The notes below the pieces were generated by a model that did no database searches, was not told the origin of the DNA, and saw only the letters and a program-made list of their open reading frames with translations. The position numbers were made by a program, and so were the translations under genes. Shown in pieces: positions 26,607 through 35,666 of a stretch of DNA of 64,000 nucleotides. Origin of the DNA: JADJPF01 sp964492845 (lineage in GTDB: Bacteria; Acidobacteriota; Blastocatellia; Chloracidobacteriales; JADJPF01). Position 1 is the stretch's first letter. The number at the start of each line of letters is the position of its first letter. The stretch covers positions 39,537 through 103,536 of the forward strand of contig CAZBMZ010000024.1 in NCBI GenBank assembly GCA_964492845.1, read 5' to 3'.

Positions 26607-27431
26607 TTGTCAGTTGGAGTAACTATGAAAGAGTTGCTTGAAGCTGGTGTACATTTTGGACATCAGGTCAGGCGATGGAACCCAAAGATGAAAGATTATA
26701 TCTTTGGTGAACGCAATGGTATTTACATTATAGATTTACAAAAAACCCAAAGATTATTTAAAGAAGCAGTTAAATTTGTTACCCAGGCCGCTACAGAAGG
26801 AAAAACCTTTCTCTTTGTTGGTACAAAACGCCAAGCACAAGATGCAATTGCTGAAGAAGCCGTTCGCTGTGGACAATATTATGTTAACCAACGTTGGTTA
26901 GGTGGATTGCTTACCAATTTTCAAACCATTCAAAGATCAATTCGACGCTTAAAAGACCTTGAAGCAATGGAAACCGATGGTCGTTTTGATGCTTTGCCCA
27001 AAAAAGAAGTTATTCAATTAAAACGTGAACGCACAGCTTTAGAGAAAAACCTTTCTGGTATTAAAGAAATGCCTAAATTGCCAGAGGTTATATTTATTAT
27101 TGACTCTAAAAAAGAAGAAATTGCTGTTCATGAAGCAAATAGATTAGGTATTCCTGTTGTGGCAATTGTTGATACTAATTGCGATCCTGATGGGATTGAC
27201 TATGTAATTCCAGGTAATGACGATGCTTTAAGAGCAGTTCGTTTATTTACCTCAAAGGTTGCTGATGCTGTTATAGAAGGTAACCAAATGGGAGTAGGTA
27301 AAGAAGAACCCGAAGCTTTAATAGTTGCAACAACAGTTGTTAGTGATGAGAAAGCTGTTTCTGTAGGAGACTTAAAACCTGCTGGTTATGCTGAAGTAGA
27401 AGAATCAGAAGATGTTGAAAATGAAGAATAG
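26607..27431 (+). CDS. rpsB: 30S ribosomal protein S2
   Basis: TTG at 26607 is preferred: AGGAGG ends 5 nt upstream. An ATG at 26625 also has GGAG and would remove six residues. The 274-residue protein has MKELLEAGVHFGHQVRRW, GTKRQAQDAI, RWLGGLLTNF and the IPVVAIVDTNCDPDGIDYVI motif. An acidic C-terminal tail extends past the usual end. S2 is followed by tsf as in most bacteria. Confidence 0.97.
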   Translation: MSVGVTMKELLEAGVHFGHQVRRWNPKMKDYIFGERNGIYIIDLQKTQRLFKEAVKFVTQAATEGKTFLFVGTKRQAQDAIAEEAVRCGQYYVNQRWLGGLLTNFQTIQRSIRRLKDLEAMETDGRFDALPKKEVIQLKRERTALEKNLSGIKEMPKLPEVIFIIDSKKEEIAVHEANRLGIPVVAIVDTNCDPDGIDYVIPGNDDALRAVRLFTSKVADAVIEGNQMGVGKEEPEALIVATTVVSDEKAVSVGDLKPAGYAEVEESEDVENEE

Positions 27432-27526
27432 CATTTTGGCAGATTTATATATTTATACTTAATCTTACTAACAGATAAAGTAAATAAATAATCAATATAG
27501 ATAAAGTAAAATTTTGGAGGAATCAA

Positions 27527-28186
27527 ATGGCTGAAATTACTGCTTCAGCAGTAAAGTCACTGCGTGAAAAAACAGGTGCTGGTATGATGGAATGTAAAGC
27601 AGCACTAACTGAAGCCCAGGGTGATGAAGAAAAAGCAATAGAAATTTTGCGTAAACGTGGTCTTGCTTCTGCTAAGAAAAAAGAAGGCCGTGTTGCTGCT
27701 GAAGGTGTTGTTGGTTCTTATATTCATATGGGTGGTAAAGTAGGAGTATTGGTAGAAGTAAACTGTGAAACAGACTTTGTTGCTCGTGGTGAGGTTTTCC
27801 AACAATTTGTTAAAGATGTTGCTATGCACATTTGTGCTGCTGAACCGCGTTTTGTTAGCAAAGAAGATGTTCCAGCAGAAGTTTTAGAAAAAGAACGTGT
27901 TTTTGTTCGTGAACAAGCTCTTACAGATGAAAAGAATAAAAATAAACCTGAAGCTGTTATTGAGAAAATTGTTGAAGGCCGTATGTCAAAATTCTATGCT
28001 GAAGTTTGTTTGCTAGAACAACAATTTATTAAAGATAATGAAGTAACTGTTAGTGGGTTACTTCAGCAAATGGTTTCTAAAATTGGTGAAAACATTCGTA
28101 TTCGTCGCTTTGTTCGTTTTAAGATGGGCGAAGGGTTGGAGAAGAAGAAAGATGATTTTGCCAGTGAGGTTGCAGCATTACAATAG
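27527..28186 (+). CDS. tsf: Elongation factor Ts
   Basis: A 219-residue protein with the N-terminal UBA-like domain (VKSLREKTGAGMMECKAAL) and the core motif VNCETDFVARGEVF that inserts into EF-Tu to release GDP. Shorter than the E. coli protein (283) because the second core subdomain is reduced, as in many bacteria. GGAGG lies 6 nt before ATG; a strong terminator follows the stop by 5 nt. Confidence 0.97.
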   Translation: MAEITASAVKSLREKTGAGMMECKAALTEAQGDEEKAIEILRKRGLASAKKKEGRVAAEGVVGSYIHMGGKVGVLVEVNCETDFVARGEVFQQFVKDVAMHICAAEPRFVSKEDVPAEVLEKERVFVREQALTDEKNKNKPEAVIEKIVEGRMSKFYAEVCLLEQQFIKDNEVTVSGLLQQMVSKIGENIRIRRFVRFKMGEGLEKKKDDFASEVAALQ

Positions 28187-28191
28187 TTTAT

Positions 28192-28223
28192 AAAAAAGCC
28201 CCTTTTTGAGGGGCTTTTTTATT
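28192..28223 (+). terminator. Intrinsic terminator after tsf
   Basis: AAAAAAGCCCC (28192-28202), loop TTTTTGA, GGGGCTTTTTT (28210-28220). Textbook stem with U-tract; separates rpsB-tsf from pyrH-frr. Confidence 0.92.
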
Positions 28224-28258
28224 TCCATTAATTATTTTATTTTCTTAAGGTTAAAATT

Positions 28259-29008
28259 ATGTCGGCAACAAAAGCCGCTTATAAGTGTATTTTATTAAAA
28301 CTTAGTGGTGAAGCACTAATGGGTGAACGTGGATATGGTATTGATCCACAGGTAGTTTTTAGTATTGCAGAAGAAGTTAGAGAAATCCATGCTTTAGGTG
28401 TGGAAACGGCTTTAGTAGTAGGCGGAGGAAATATTTTTCGTGGTGTGGCGGCTTCTGTTGCAGGTATGGATCGCTCCTCGGCTGATTATATGGGCATGTT
28501 AGCAACTGTAATAAACGCATTGGCTCTTCAAGATGCTTTTGAAAAAATGGGTGTTCCTACTCGGGTTTTATCAGCAATGGAAATGAGAGAGGTTGCAGAA
28601 CCTTTTATTCGTCGTAGAGCTATAAGACATTTAGAAAAAGGCCGCATTGTTATTTTTGCTGGTGGTACAGGTAATCCATACTTTACTACTGATAGTGCTG
28701 CCTCTCTTCGAGCTTTGGAAATTAAAGCTGATGTTATATTAAAAGCAACTAAAGTAAATGGTGTTTATACAGGGGATCCTGTAAAAAATCCAGATGCTAG
28801 ACTTCTTAGACAAGTTTCTTTCCAACAAGTTTTAGAACAAAATCTGCAAGTTATGGACACTTCTGCTATTGCACTTTGCAAAGACAATAATTTGCCTATA
28901 ATTGTTTTTAATTTGCTTGTTCAAGGAAATATACTAAAAGTTGTACATGGTGAAAAAGTTGGTACTTTAATAGCTGCTGGTTTAGCAGAGCAGTTTTCCG
29001 ATAGTTAA
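28259..29008 (+). CDS. pyrH: UMP kinase
   Basis: A 249-residue amino-acid-kinase-fold enzyme: ILLKLSGEALMG, VVGGGNIFRGV, FAGGTGNPYFTTDSAA and TKVNGVYTGDPVKNPDA are the expected phosphate- and nucleotide-binding segments. It phosphorylates UMP to UDP in pyrimidine nucleotide synthesis. Followed by frr, the conserved neighbour. Confidence 0.97.
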   Translation: MSATKAAYKCILLKLSGEALMGERGYGIDPQVVFSIAEEVREIHALGVETALVVGGGNIFRGVAASVAGMDRSSADYMGMLATVINALALQDAFEKMGVPTRVLSAMEMREVAEPFIRRRAIRHLEKGRIVIFAGGTGNPYFTTDSAASLRALEIKADVILKATKVNGVYTGDPVKNPDARLLRQVSFQQVLEQNLQVMDTSAIALCKDNNLPIIVFNLLVQGNILKVVHGEKVGTLIAAGLAEQFSDS

Positions 29009-29100
29009 CCTTGAATAAAACCTAGCAAAAACTTAATATCTTACTCTCTTAAAATTTTTTTAATGAGCAGAAAATTTTTTTTCAACGAAAGGAATATCCT

Positions 29101-29658
29101 ATGCTCAAAGATGTTACTAAAGATGCCAAAACTCGTATGAATACCGTTGTTGATGATGTACGTCGCAGGTTATCAAGTGTAAGGACAGGCCGCGCTTCTG
29201 TAAATTTATTAGATAATATTTCTGTGGAATATTATGGTACTCCAACACCTTTAACACAATTAGCAAATATTAGCGCGCCAGAACCACAACTATTAACTGT
29301 CCAACCTTGGGATCCTTCAGTACTAAACCTAATAGAAAAAACTCTTAGATCTTCTGACCTGGGTATTAACCCTAGTAATGATGGTAGAGTGATAAGAATC
29401 CCAATTCCACCTCTTACTCAAGAACGCCGGAAGCAACTAGCTAAAGTAGTACGTGATATTGCTGAAGAACACCGTACAGCTATTCGTAATGTTCGGCGAG
29501 ACTCTAATGAGCAATTAAAAAAATTGCAAAAAGATAAGAAAATTACTGAAGATGATGAAAAAAATGGACTAGATGAGATCCAGAAATTAACAGACTCTCA
29601 TATAGAAAAAATTAATGAAGTAGCTAAAAACAAAGAAAATGAAATAATGACAGTATAA
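29101..29658 (+). CDS. frr: Ribosome recycling factor
   Basis: A 185-residue protein of normal length with VRTGRASVNLLDNISVEYYG, PIPPLTQERRKQLAKVV and the C-terminal helix rich in Lys/Glu. With EF-G it splits ribosomes after termination. AAAGGA lies 7 nt before the ATG. Confidence 0.97.
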   Translation: MLKDVTKDAKTRMNTVVDDVRRRLSSVRTGRASVNLLDNISVEYYGTPTPLTQLANISAPEPQLLTVQPWDPSVLNLIEKTLRSSDLGINPSNDGRVIRIPIPPLTQERRKQLAKVVRDIAEEHRTAIRNVRRDSNEQLKKLQKDKKITEDDEKNGLDEIQKLTDSHIEKINEVAKNKENEIMTV

Positions 29659-29676
29659 AATTTTCAATTTATCAAT

Positions 29677-29709
29677 AAAAAATGCTAGGCTTATCACCTA
29701 GCATTTTTT
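29677..29709. terminator. Bidirectional intrinsic terminator
   Basis: AAAAAATGCTAGG (29677-29689), loop CTTATCA, CCTAGCATTTTTT (29697-29709): 13 perfect pairs with A- and T-tracts, between the converging frr and methyltransferase genes. Confidence 0.92.
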
Positions 29710-29723
29710 ATTAATAGAATGGC

Positions 29724-30887
29724 TTAAAGAACTCTTAAAATCATGCATTTTAAGTAATAAGTCTCTGGAACAGATAGTAAAATAGGATGATCGCGGGATT
29801 GGGAGCGTTTTTCTAATAATTGTAATTGTCGGCCTGCATCAGTAGCAGCAGATTGAATTATTCCCAAAAAAACTTCCTCACTAACATTATAAGAGCAAGT
29901 ACAACTAATTAAGATCCCACCAGGTTTTAGTAGTTTTATTGCTCGTAAGTTTATCTCTTTATAACCTCTTATTGCAGCCGCAACTGCGCCACGATTCTTA
30001 GCAAAAGCTGGAGGATCAAGGACAATAGTATCAAATAACTCTTTTTGCTCATCTAAGTTTTTGAGTAGATCAAAAACATTTGCTACTTCAAAAGAAATAT
30101 TAGTAATATTATTTAAGTCTGCATTCTTTTTTGCTTGAGTAATTGCATTTTCTGAAACATCTACAGCTAAAACTGTGTTAGCTGTTTGGGCCATATTTAA
30201 GGCAAAACCTCCATTAAAAGTAAAACAGTCTAGTGCTTTTCCCTGTGCATATTTTTGTGCTGTTAGGTGGTTTTCCCTTTGATCAAGAAAAAGACCTGTT
30301 TTTTGACCTTCTAATAAATTGGCATAAAAGGCTAAAGAATTTTGTTTAATTATTAACTCTTTAGGTAATGAACCCATTAGAAGACCTATTTGTTCACTTA
30401 GTCCTTCTAACTTGCGTACTTTAACATCATTTCGTTCAACTATTGCTTCTGGTTGAAATAGATCTGCTAATAATTTTACCCATGTATCTTTTAATAAGTC
30501 GGTGCTTTGGCTTAAAGTTTGTATTACAAAATAATTTTGATAACGATCAATTACAAGTGAAGGAATTAGGTCTGCTTCTCCATGCAGTAAGCGATAGGCT
30601 TCAGAATTATTTACTACTTTATTTCGCAGATTGAAGGCTGTTTGAAGACGTTGTTTCCAAAAATTATCATCAATAGTTTCTTTACTACTAGTTAACATTC
30701 TTAAGGCTATTTGAGAAAGAGAGCTATAGAAAGCTTGACCTAAAAACTCTTTTTTTGCAGATAAGACTTTTACTATTGAACCGGGTAAAGGGTCTTTTCC
30801 TTTTAATGTGATGTCACTGCGATAAATCCAAAGGTGGCCTTGTTCTAATCGCTGTTGTCCCTTGCGTGTCACTGCTACTTCTGCCAT
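29724..30887 (-). CDS. RlmI-like class I rRNA methyltransferase
   Basis: A 387-residue protein with an N-terminal PUA domain (about 1-75, GHLWIYRSDI) and a Rossmann methyltransferase domain. Motif I is LDCFTFNGGFALNMA; the catalytic loop DPPAFAKN and the motif SCTCSYN match the RlmI/RlmK family that makes 5-methylcytosine in 23S rRNA. Exact target base is inferred from the family only. Monocistronic. Confidence 0.88.
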   Translation of the reverse strand: MAEVAVTRKGQQRLEQGHLWIYRSDITLKGKDPLPGSIVKVLSAKKEFLGQAFYSSLSQIALRMLTSSKETIDDNFWKQRLQTAFNLRNKVVNNSEAYRLLHGEADLIPSLVIDRYQNYFVIQTLSQSTDLLKDTWVKLLADLFQPEAIVERNDVKVRKLEGLSEQIGLLMGSLPKELIIKQNSLAFYANLLEGQKTGLFLDQRENHLTAQKYAQGKALDCFTFNGGFALNMAQTANTVLAVDVSENAITQAKKNADLNNITNISFEVANVFDLLKNLDEQKELFDTIVLDPPAFAKNRGAVAAAIRGYKEINLRAIKLLKPGGILISCTCSYNVSEEVFLGIIQSAATDAGRQLQLLEKRSQSRDHPILLSVPETYYLKCMILRVL

Positions 30888-30975
30888 ACTTCTATCTCCT
30901 AAATTTCGCCTGAAGGTTATTTTTAACTAAGTTTTTACTACAATTTAATCCACAAGTCTGAGATTATAAAAATTT

Positions 30976-33426
30976 ATGAGTTTACTTGATATATTAAATA
31001 CCGAACAGCATAAAGCTGTTACGACTACCGAAGGCCCGCTATTGGTACTAGCTGGCGCGGGTTCTGGAAAAACACGGGTAATTGCTCACCGTATTGCATA
31101 TTTAATTCAAGAAAAACAAATTCGTCCAGAACGAATTTTAGCTGTTACTTTTACTAACAAAGCTTCTCAAGAAATGGGTAGCAGGGTAGAAACTCTATTA
31201 TCAAATTCAGGTAGTAAAGGCTTTAGCCCACCTTTAATTGCTACTTTTCATTCATTTTGTGTACGAGTTTTAAGACAGCACATTGATAAACTTCCTATTA
31301 GTAAATACGGTACAACTTATGATCGTAATTTTACGATTTATGATAGTGATGATCAGGCTAGAATGGTTAAAAGCTGTATTAAAGATTTAGAAATAGATGA
31401 AAAAATGACTCCTGTTAGAATGGTTCAAGCTAGTATTAGTAGCTCAAAAAATCGTGGACTTGGTTGGGAAAGTTTTGCTTCTAATGCACAGCGTCAATAT
31501 GGGGAAGATTTAAAGAAAGAAACTATAGGCAGAATTTATAAACTATATGAGCAAAAATTAATTAGTAGTAATGCTTTAGATTTTGATGATTTACTCTTAA
31601 AAACTGTACAGCTTTTGCAACATTCAACTGAGGTTAGAGATCATTATAATCATAGATTTAGCTATATTTTAATAGATGAATATCAAGATACTAACCCACC
31701 ACAATTTGCATTAGTTAAATTGCTTACAGAAAAAACTCAAAATCTTTGTGTTGTAGGCGATCCAGATCAATCAATTTATCGATTTCGTGCAGCAGATATT
31801 CAAAATATTTTAGACTTTGAAAAACACTTTCCTAAAGCTGAAGTAATTAAGCTAACAGAAAATTACCGTTCAACAAAATTAATTCTTGATGCTGCAAATA
31901 ATTTGATTCGTAATAATGAACAAAGACGAGAAAAAGACCTACGTACTAGTAATGAAGTAGGAACAGATATTCGTTATTATCAAGCTTATGATGGAGAAAA
32001 TGAAGCAGAGTTTGTTATTAACCGTATTCAAAGGCATTTACGCGAAGAACCAAATATTCGCTGTGTTATTTTATACCGTACTAATGCTCAGTCTCGTTTG
32101 TTTGAAGAGGCTTGCCGCCGGGTTGGAGTTCGTTACAACATTGTTGGGGGATTCTCCTTTTATGAAAGAGCCGAAATAAAGGACGTAGTAGCATATCTAA
32201 AATTATTACTTAATCCTAGTGATAATATTGCATTAAGTCGTATTATTAATGTTCCAACAAGAGGTATAGGAAAAACCACTTGGGATTTAATAGAAACAAC
32301 TGCTGCCCAAGAAAAAATTTCTTATTGGGAAGCAATTTCAATATTAACAACAACAAGCAAAGCTGCGGGTCGTAGTTTAGCCGTACTTTTAACTTTTCGT
32401 GATTTGATAGAAAAGCTACAAGCACTGACAGATAATTGTTCGCTTTCTTCAATAATTAAGTTAGTAATAGATAAAACAGGTTATGCACAGATGTTAAAGG
32501 GTGAAAATACTCCTGAAGCAGAAGGGAGATTACTTAACTTAGAGGAATTAGTTAATGCTGCGGTAGAATCAGAAAACCGAGGCGAAACTTTAAGAAATTT
32601 TATTGATAGTGCTACATTAGTTTCAGATTCAGATAGTTATGATGGAGAAATACCTGTTACTTTAATGACAATTCATAGTGCCAAAGGGCTAGAATTTCCA
32701 GTAGTGTTTTTAGTTGGGTTAGAGCAGGGGCTATTTCCTCATTCACGTTCTTTTAGTGATTCTGCCGAGTTAGAAGAAGAACGAAGGCTTTGTTATGTTG
32801 GTATTACTAGAGCAGAAAAACAGCTTTATATTACACATTCTTTAACTAGGCGGGTTTATGGTGAAGAATCTTCCTGCGAACCATCACAATTTTTATCAGA
32901 ACTCCCACTAGAATCATTAGAAGATCTTTCACGTGCAAATAGCTGGTTAAAAAGTGTTAGAGCCGGTTTAATTCCTAAACGGAGTTCTACAACTAGTTTT
33001 GCTACCAAACGATTTGGGAATATTAATTTTGCTACTAAAAAACAAAACACCTACACAGGTAAAACTTATAATAGTGTAGATAGTGTCAAGGAGTTTTTTA
33101 ATAAACAGGGAAAAGATACTGGATCTACACCAAATAAAGATACTAATCGTATAGCTATACCTGAAAAAACTTCAAAGACTGAACCACCTATGATGTCAGG
33201 AATTGACGTTTACGCCACACAAAAGCTAGCACCTGTTTCTATGAGTAAACCTATTACAGGTGTAACAACATTTAAGCCAGGCATGAGAGTTAAGCATCCT
33301 AAATATGGAGAAGGTTTAGTTCTTCGCCGTGAGGGTGAAGGAGAACATGCCAAACTATTAATTAGTTTTCCTGGTTTTGGGCAAAAGAAAATACAAGAAA
33401 AGTTTGCTAATCTAGTAAAAGCCTAA
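30976..33426 (+). CDS. pcrA: UvrD/PcrA-type superfamily 1 DNA helicase
   Basis: An 816-residue helicase with Walker A AGAGSGKTR (about 26-34), FTNKAS, DFDDLL, DEYQDTNP (Walker B), GDPDQSIYRFR, NYRST, TIHSAKGLEF and VGITRAEK, all SF1A motifs. The C-terminal Tudor-like domain (MRVKHPKYGEGLVLRREGEG) is the RNA-polymerase-contacting part of PcrA/UvrD. It unwinds DNA 3'-5' in nucleotide excision repair and transcription-coupled repair. The linker at 655-760 is low complexity (Ser/Thr/Lys). Confidence 0.95.
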   Translation: MSLLDILNTEQHKAVTTTEGPLLVLAGAGSGKTRVIAHRIAYLIQEKQIRPERILAVTFTNKASQEMGSRVETLLSNSGSKGFSPPLIATFHSFCVRVLRQHIDKLPISKYGTTYDRNFTIYDSDDQARMVKSCIKDLEIDEKMTPVRMVQASISSSKNRGLGWESFASNAQRQYGEDLKKETIGRIYKLYEQKLISSNALDFDDLLLKTVQLLQHSTEVRDHYNHRFSYILIDEYQDTNPPQFALVKLLTEKTQNLCVVGDPDQSIYRFRAADIQNILDFEKHFPKAEVIKLTENYRSTKLILDAANNLIRNNEQRREKDLRTSNEVGTDIRYYQAYDGENEAEFVINRIQRHLREEPNIRCVILYRTNAQSRLFEEACRRVGVRYNIVGGFSFYERAEIKDVVAYLKLLLNPSDNIALSRIINVPTRGIGKTTWDLIETTAAQEKISYWEAISILTTTSKAAGRSLAVLLTFRDLIEKLQALTDNCSLSSIIKLVIDKTGYAQMLKGENTPEAEGRLLNLEELVNAAVESENRGETLRNFIDSATLVSDSDSYDGEIPVTLMTIHSAKGLEFPVVFLVGLEQGLFPHSRSFSDSAELEEERRLCYVGITRAEKQLYITHSLTRRVYGEESSCEPSQFLSELPLESLEDLSRANSWLKSVRAGLIPKRSSTTSFATKRFGNINFATKKQNTYTGKTYNSVDSVKEFFNKQGKDTGSTPNKDTNRIAIPEKTSKTEPPMMSGIDVYATQKLAPVSMSKPITGVTTFKPGMRVKHPKYGEGLVLRREGEGEHAKLLISFPGFGQKKIQEKFANLVKA

Positions 33427-33453
33427 GTTTTGGACTAAAAAGTAATCAATATT

Positions 33454-34710
33454 TTAGTTACTTAGAATTATTCTAAACCAACTAAAAACCCATTGTAGAA
33501 AGCCTTTCTTTGGCTTTGCTTTATCTTGGAGTGTTGGCAAGATATTATTTTTACTTTCATTAAACAACTTACCGCTTTTTTGAAAAAGATCTTTGTTCTC
33601 AGAACTTTTTATAACAGGGGTTTTAGTTGGAGTTGTCTTAATTTTAATTGCTGGTATTGCTAGTTCTGTTGCGGTTTCTGCCTCTTTGGATTCTTTAGAA
33701 GAAAAATTTCCTACTTCTTTTTTAATTATTGGAATATCTAATTTAGTAGCAAATGACTCTGGAGTTGGAATTGAGAGTTCTAATTCTTCAAGTAGTTCTA
33801 AAACAGTTTGTTGACGACTACTAGGAGTTTTAGCTATGGCTTTTAATATTACTTTTTCTAAAGCTATAGGGATATTTGGATTAATTTCTCTTGGTGCTTT
33901 AGCTTTAGCTTGGATATGCTGCATAAGTGTCATAGCCGTAGTTTTACTATTAAAAGGAACAGTGCCTGTAAGCATTTGATATAGTATGATGCCTAGGCTA
34001 TAAATATCTGCTCTATGGTCAAGTTCTTTTAATCCTTGGGCTTGTTCTGGAGAGAGATATTGAGGCGTACCTATAGCAATATTATCACGAGTAATATTAG
34101 GATCATCTCCAGTTTGTTTAATTTTAGCTATAGAAAAATCTATAACTTTTACTATTTCTAGTTCAGTTCCAGCATTTATTATTAAAATGTTATCTGGTTT
34201 TAAGTCTCGATGTACAATAGACTTTTTATGTGCTGCATCAAGAGCCAAACAAATTTGACGCATTAATCTTATTACTCTTGCTGCATTTAGAATGGTTTCT
34301 TTTTCTAACACTTTTTGTAAACTTATTCCTGTAATTAATTCCATTACTATATAAAGAATATTGTCTGAAGTAATACCAAAATCCATTATTTGTATTGCAT
34401 TTGGATGATTAACTTCTCTAGCTGACCGGGCCTCACGACGAAAACGCTCTACAGCAGTAGGATCTGTTAAAAGCTTTTGATGAAGAATTTTAATTGCAAC
34501 AGGAAAACCTATATGTAAATGTTTAGCTTGATAAACATTTCCCATTCCACCTTCACCTATAAAGCTTTCAATTTTATATTTACTATCAAGAACTTTGCCT
34601 ATAAATGGATCTTGTTTAATTAAAAATGTACCATCACGAGGACAATAAAGAGCAGTTTCTACAAAAGATTCACCACATTTTGAACAGCTTTTTGAACTAG
34701 TTGTTGACAT
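33454..34710 (-). CDS. Ser/Thr protein kinase with N-terminal zinc ribbon
   Basis: The 418-residue protein begins with a short zinc-ribbon-like motif (C9, C12, C23-P-R-D) and then a Pkn-type kinase domain (about 45-310): GEGGMGNVY glycine loop, Lys74 in VAIKILH, HRDLKPDN (D169), and DFS at 191-193 where DFG is usual, then GTPQYLSPEQ. The rest is a Lys/Thr/Pro-rich linker ending in a short hydrophobic stretch (GFLQWVFSWFRIILS). That tail may be a truncated membrane anchor. Substrates unknown. The promoter region upstream carries a 23-bp-spaced repeat. Confidence 0.93.
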   Translation of the reverse strand: MSTTSSKSCSKCGESFVETALYCPRDGTFLIKQDPFIGKVLDSKYKIESFIGEGGMGNVYQAKHLHIGFPVAIKILHQKLLTDPTAVERFRREARSAREVNHPNAIQIMDFGITSDNILYIVMELITGISLQKVLEKETILNAARVIRLMRQICLALDAAHKKSIVHRDLKPDNILIINAGTELEIVKVIDFSIAKIKQTGDDPNITRDNIAIGTPQYLSPEQAQGLKELDHRADIYSLGIILYQMLTGTVPFNSKTTAMTLMQHIQAKAKAPREINPNIPIALEKVILKAIAKTPSSRQQTVLELLEELELSIPTPESFATKLDIPIIKKEVGNFSSKESKEAETATELAIPAIKIKTTPTKTPVIKSSENKDLFQKSGKLFNESKNNILPTLQDKAKPKKGFLQWVFSWFRIILSN

Positions 34711-35011
34711 AGTTTATTTTCCTTTTTCGTAAACTTTAATCTGATATTTAGAAGTAAAAACAGTTTACATTATTGCGGTAATATAGATTATGCAAAATAC
34801 TAATAAGTTTTTAACAGAGGAACTTAATTTTGTATTTGGATAATCTAATTACTGAGATACGTTATAAGGATAAATTAAACTAAATGAAGCAGATACAACA
34901 ATCAGACAAAAACTACTTTTAATGTAAGAAGTCCTGTATAAGTTTTGTAAGAAAAATTCTTACATTGATGTAAGAGTAAATCTTATTAACTACTTAGTGT
35001 TTAATAGGTAC
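34711..35011. promoter_or_regulatory. Intergenic region with four TGTAAGA boxes
   Basis: About 300 nt without a gene. TGTAAGA boxes occur at 34923-34929, 34946-34952 and 34969-34975 in the same orientation, exactly 23 bp apart, and inverted at 34958-34964; boxes two and the inverted one form the palindrome TGTAAGAA-AAA-TTCTTACA (34946-34964). The array is about 210-265 nt upstream of the kinase start and just downstream of the NarL-type regulator gene. It looks like a transcription-factor binding array. Confidence 0.55.
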
Positions 35012-35650
35012 TTAAATCACTAATTTATTTTCCAAAGCATAGCGAATAAGTTCTGCATTATTGTGCATTCCCATTTTTTCTAAAATACGTGTTCGATAAG
35101 TGCTAACAGTTTTAACACTTACATGTAAAGCTTGGGAAATATCGGTTAGTGTTTTTCCTGAAGCTAGTAGACAAAGAACTTGTAATTCTCGGTCAGATAG
35201 ACTTTCATGAAGAGCTTTTTCTGAATCTTTTACAAGCTCAAACACTAACTTTTCTGCCAAACTAGGCGAAATATATTTCCCTCCCTGAGCTACTTTATTG
35301 ATAGCAATGACTAACTGTTCAGAAGCACTTTCCTTAGTTAAATAGCCAGAAGCCCCACTCTTAAAGGCACGTGTAGCATATTGTTCTTCTGCATGCATAC
35401 TTAGAATTAAAACAGGAAGTTTTGGAGCGATAATTTTAATTTGTTCCAACATATCTAAACCACTACGATCAGGAAGAGAAATATCCATTATTACCATATC
35501 AAAATTACTGCTACGGATTTTTTGTAAAGCTTCCTGACCTGTGCTAGCTTCACCTGCAACTATAAGGCTTTGGCTGTCGGCTAATATCTGCTTTAGCCCT
35601 TGTCTTACAATGGAATGATCATCAACTACTAAAATTTTAATCTGTTTCAT
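35012..35650 (-). CDS. NarL/FixJ-type response regulator
   Basis: A 212-residue regulator with a receiver domain (phospho-acceptor D56 in VIMDISLPDRSG; Lys in YLTKES) and a LuxR-type helix-turn-helix at the C-terminus (LSDRELQVLCLLASGKTLTD and VSVKTVSTYRTRILEKMG). It lies 16 nt downstream of a HisKA_3 kinase, its probable phosphodonor. The TGTAAGA array that follows is a candidate target. Confidence 0.95.
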   Translation of the reverse strand: MKQIKILVVDDHSIVRQGLKQILADSQSLIVAGEASTGQEALQKIRSSNFDMVIMDISLPDRSGLDMLEQIKIIAPKLPVLILSMHAEEQYATRAFKSGASGYLTKESASEQLVIAINKVAQGGKYISPSLAEKLVFELVKDSEKALHESLSDRELQVLCLLASGKTLTDISQALHVSVKTVSTYRTRILEKMGMHNNAELIRYALENKLVI

Positions 35651-35666
35651 ACGTAAATATATTTAT

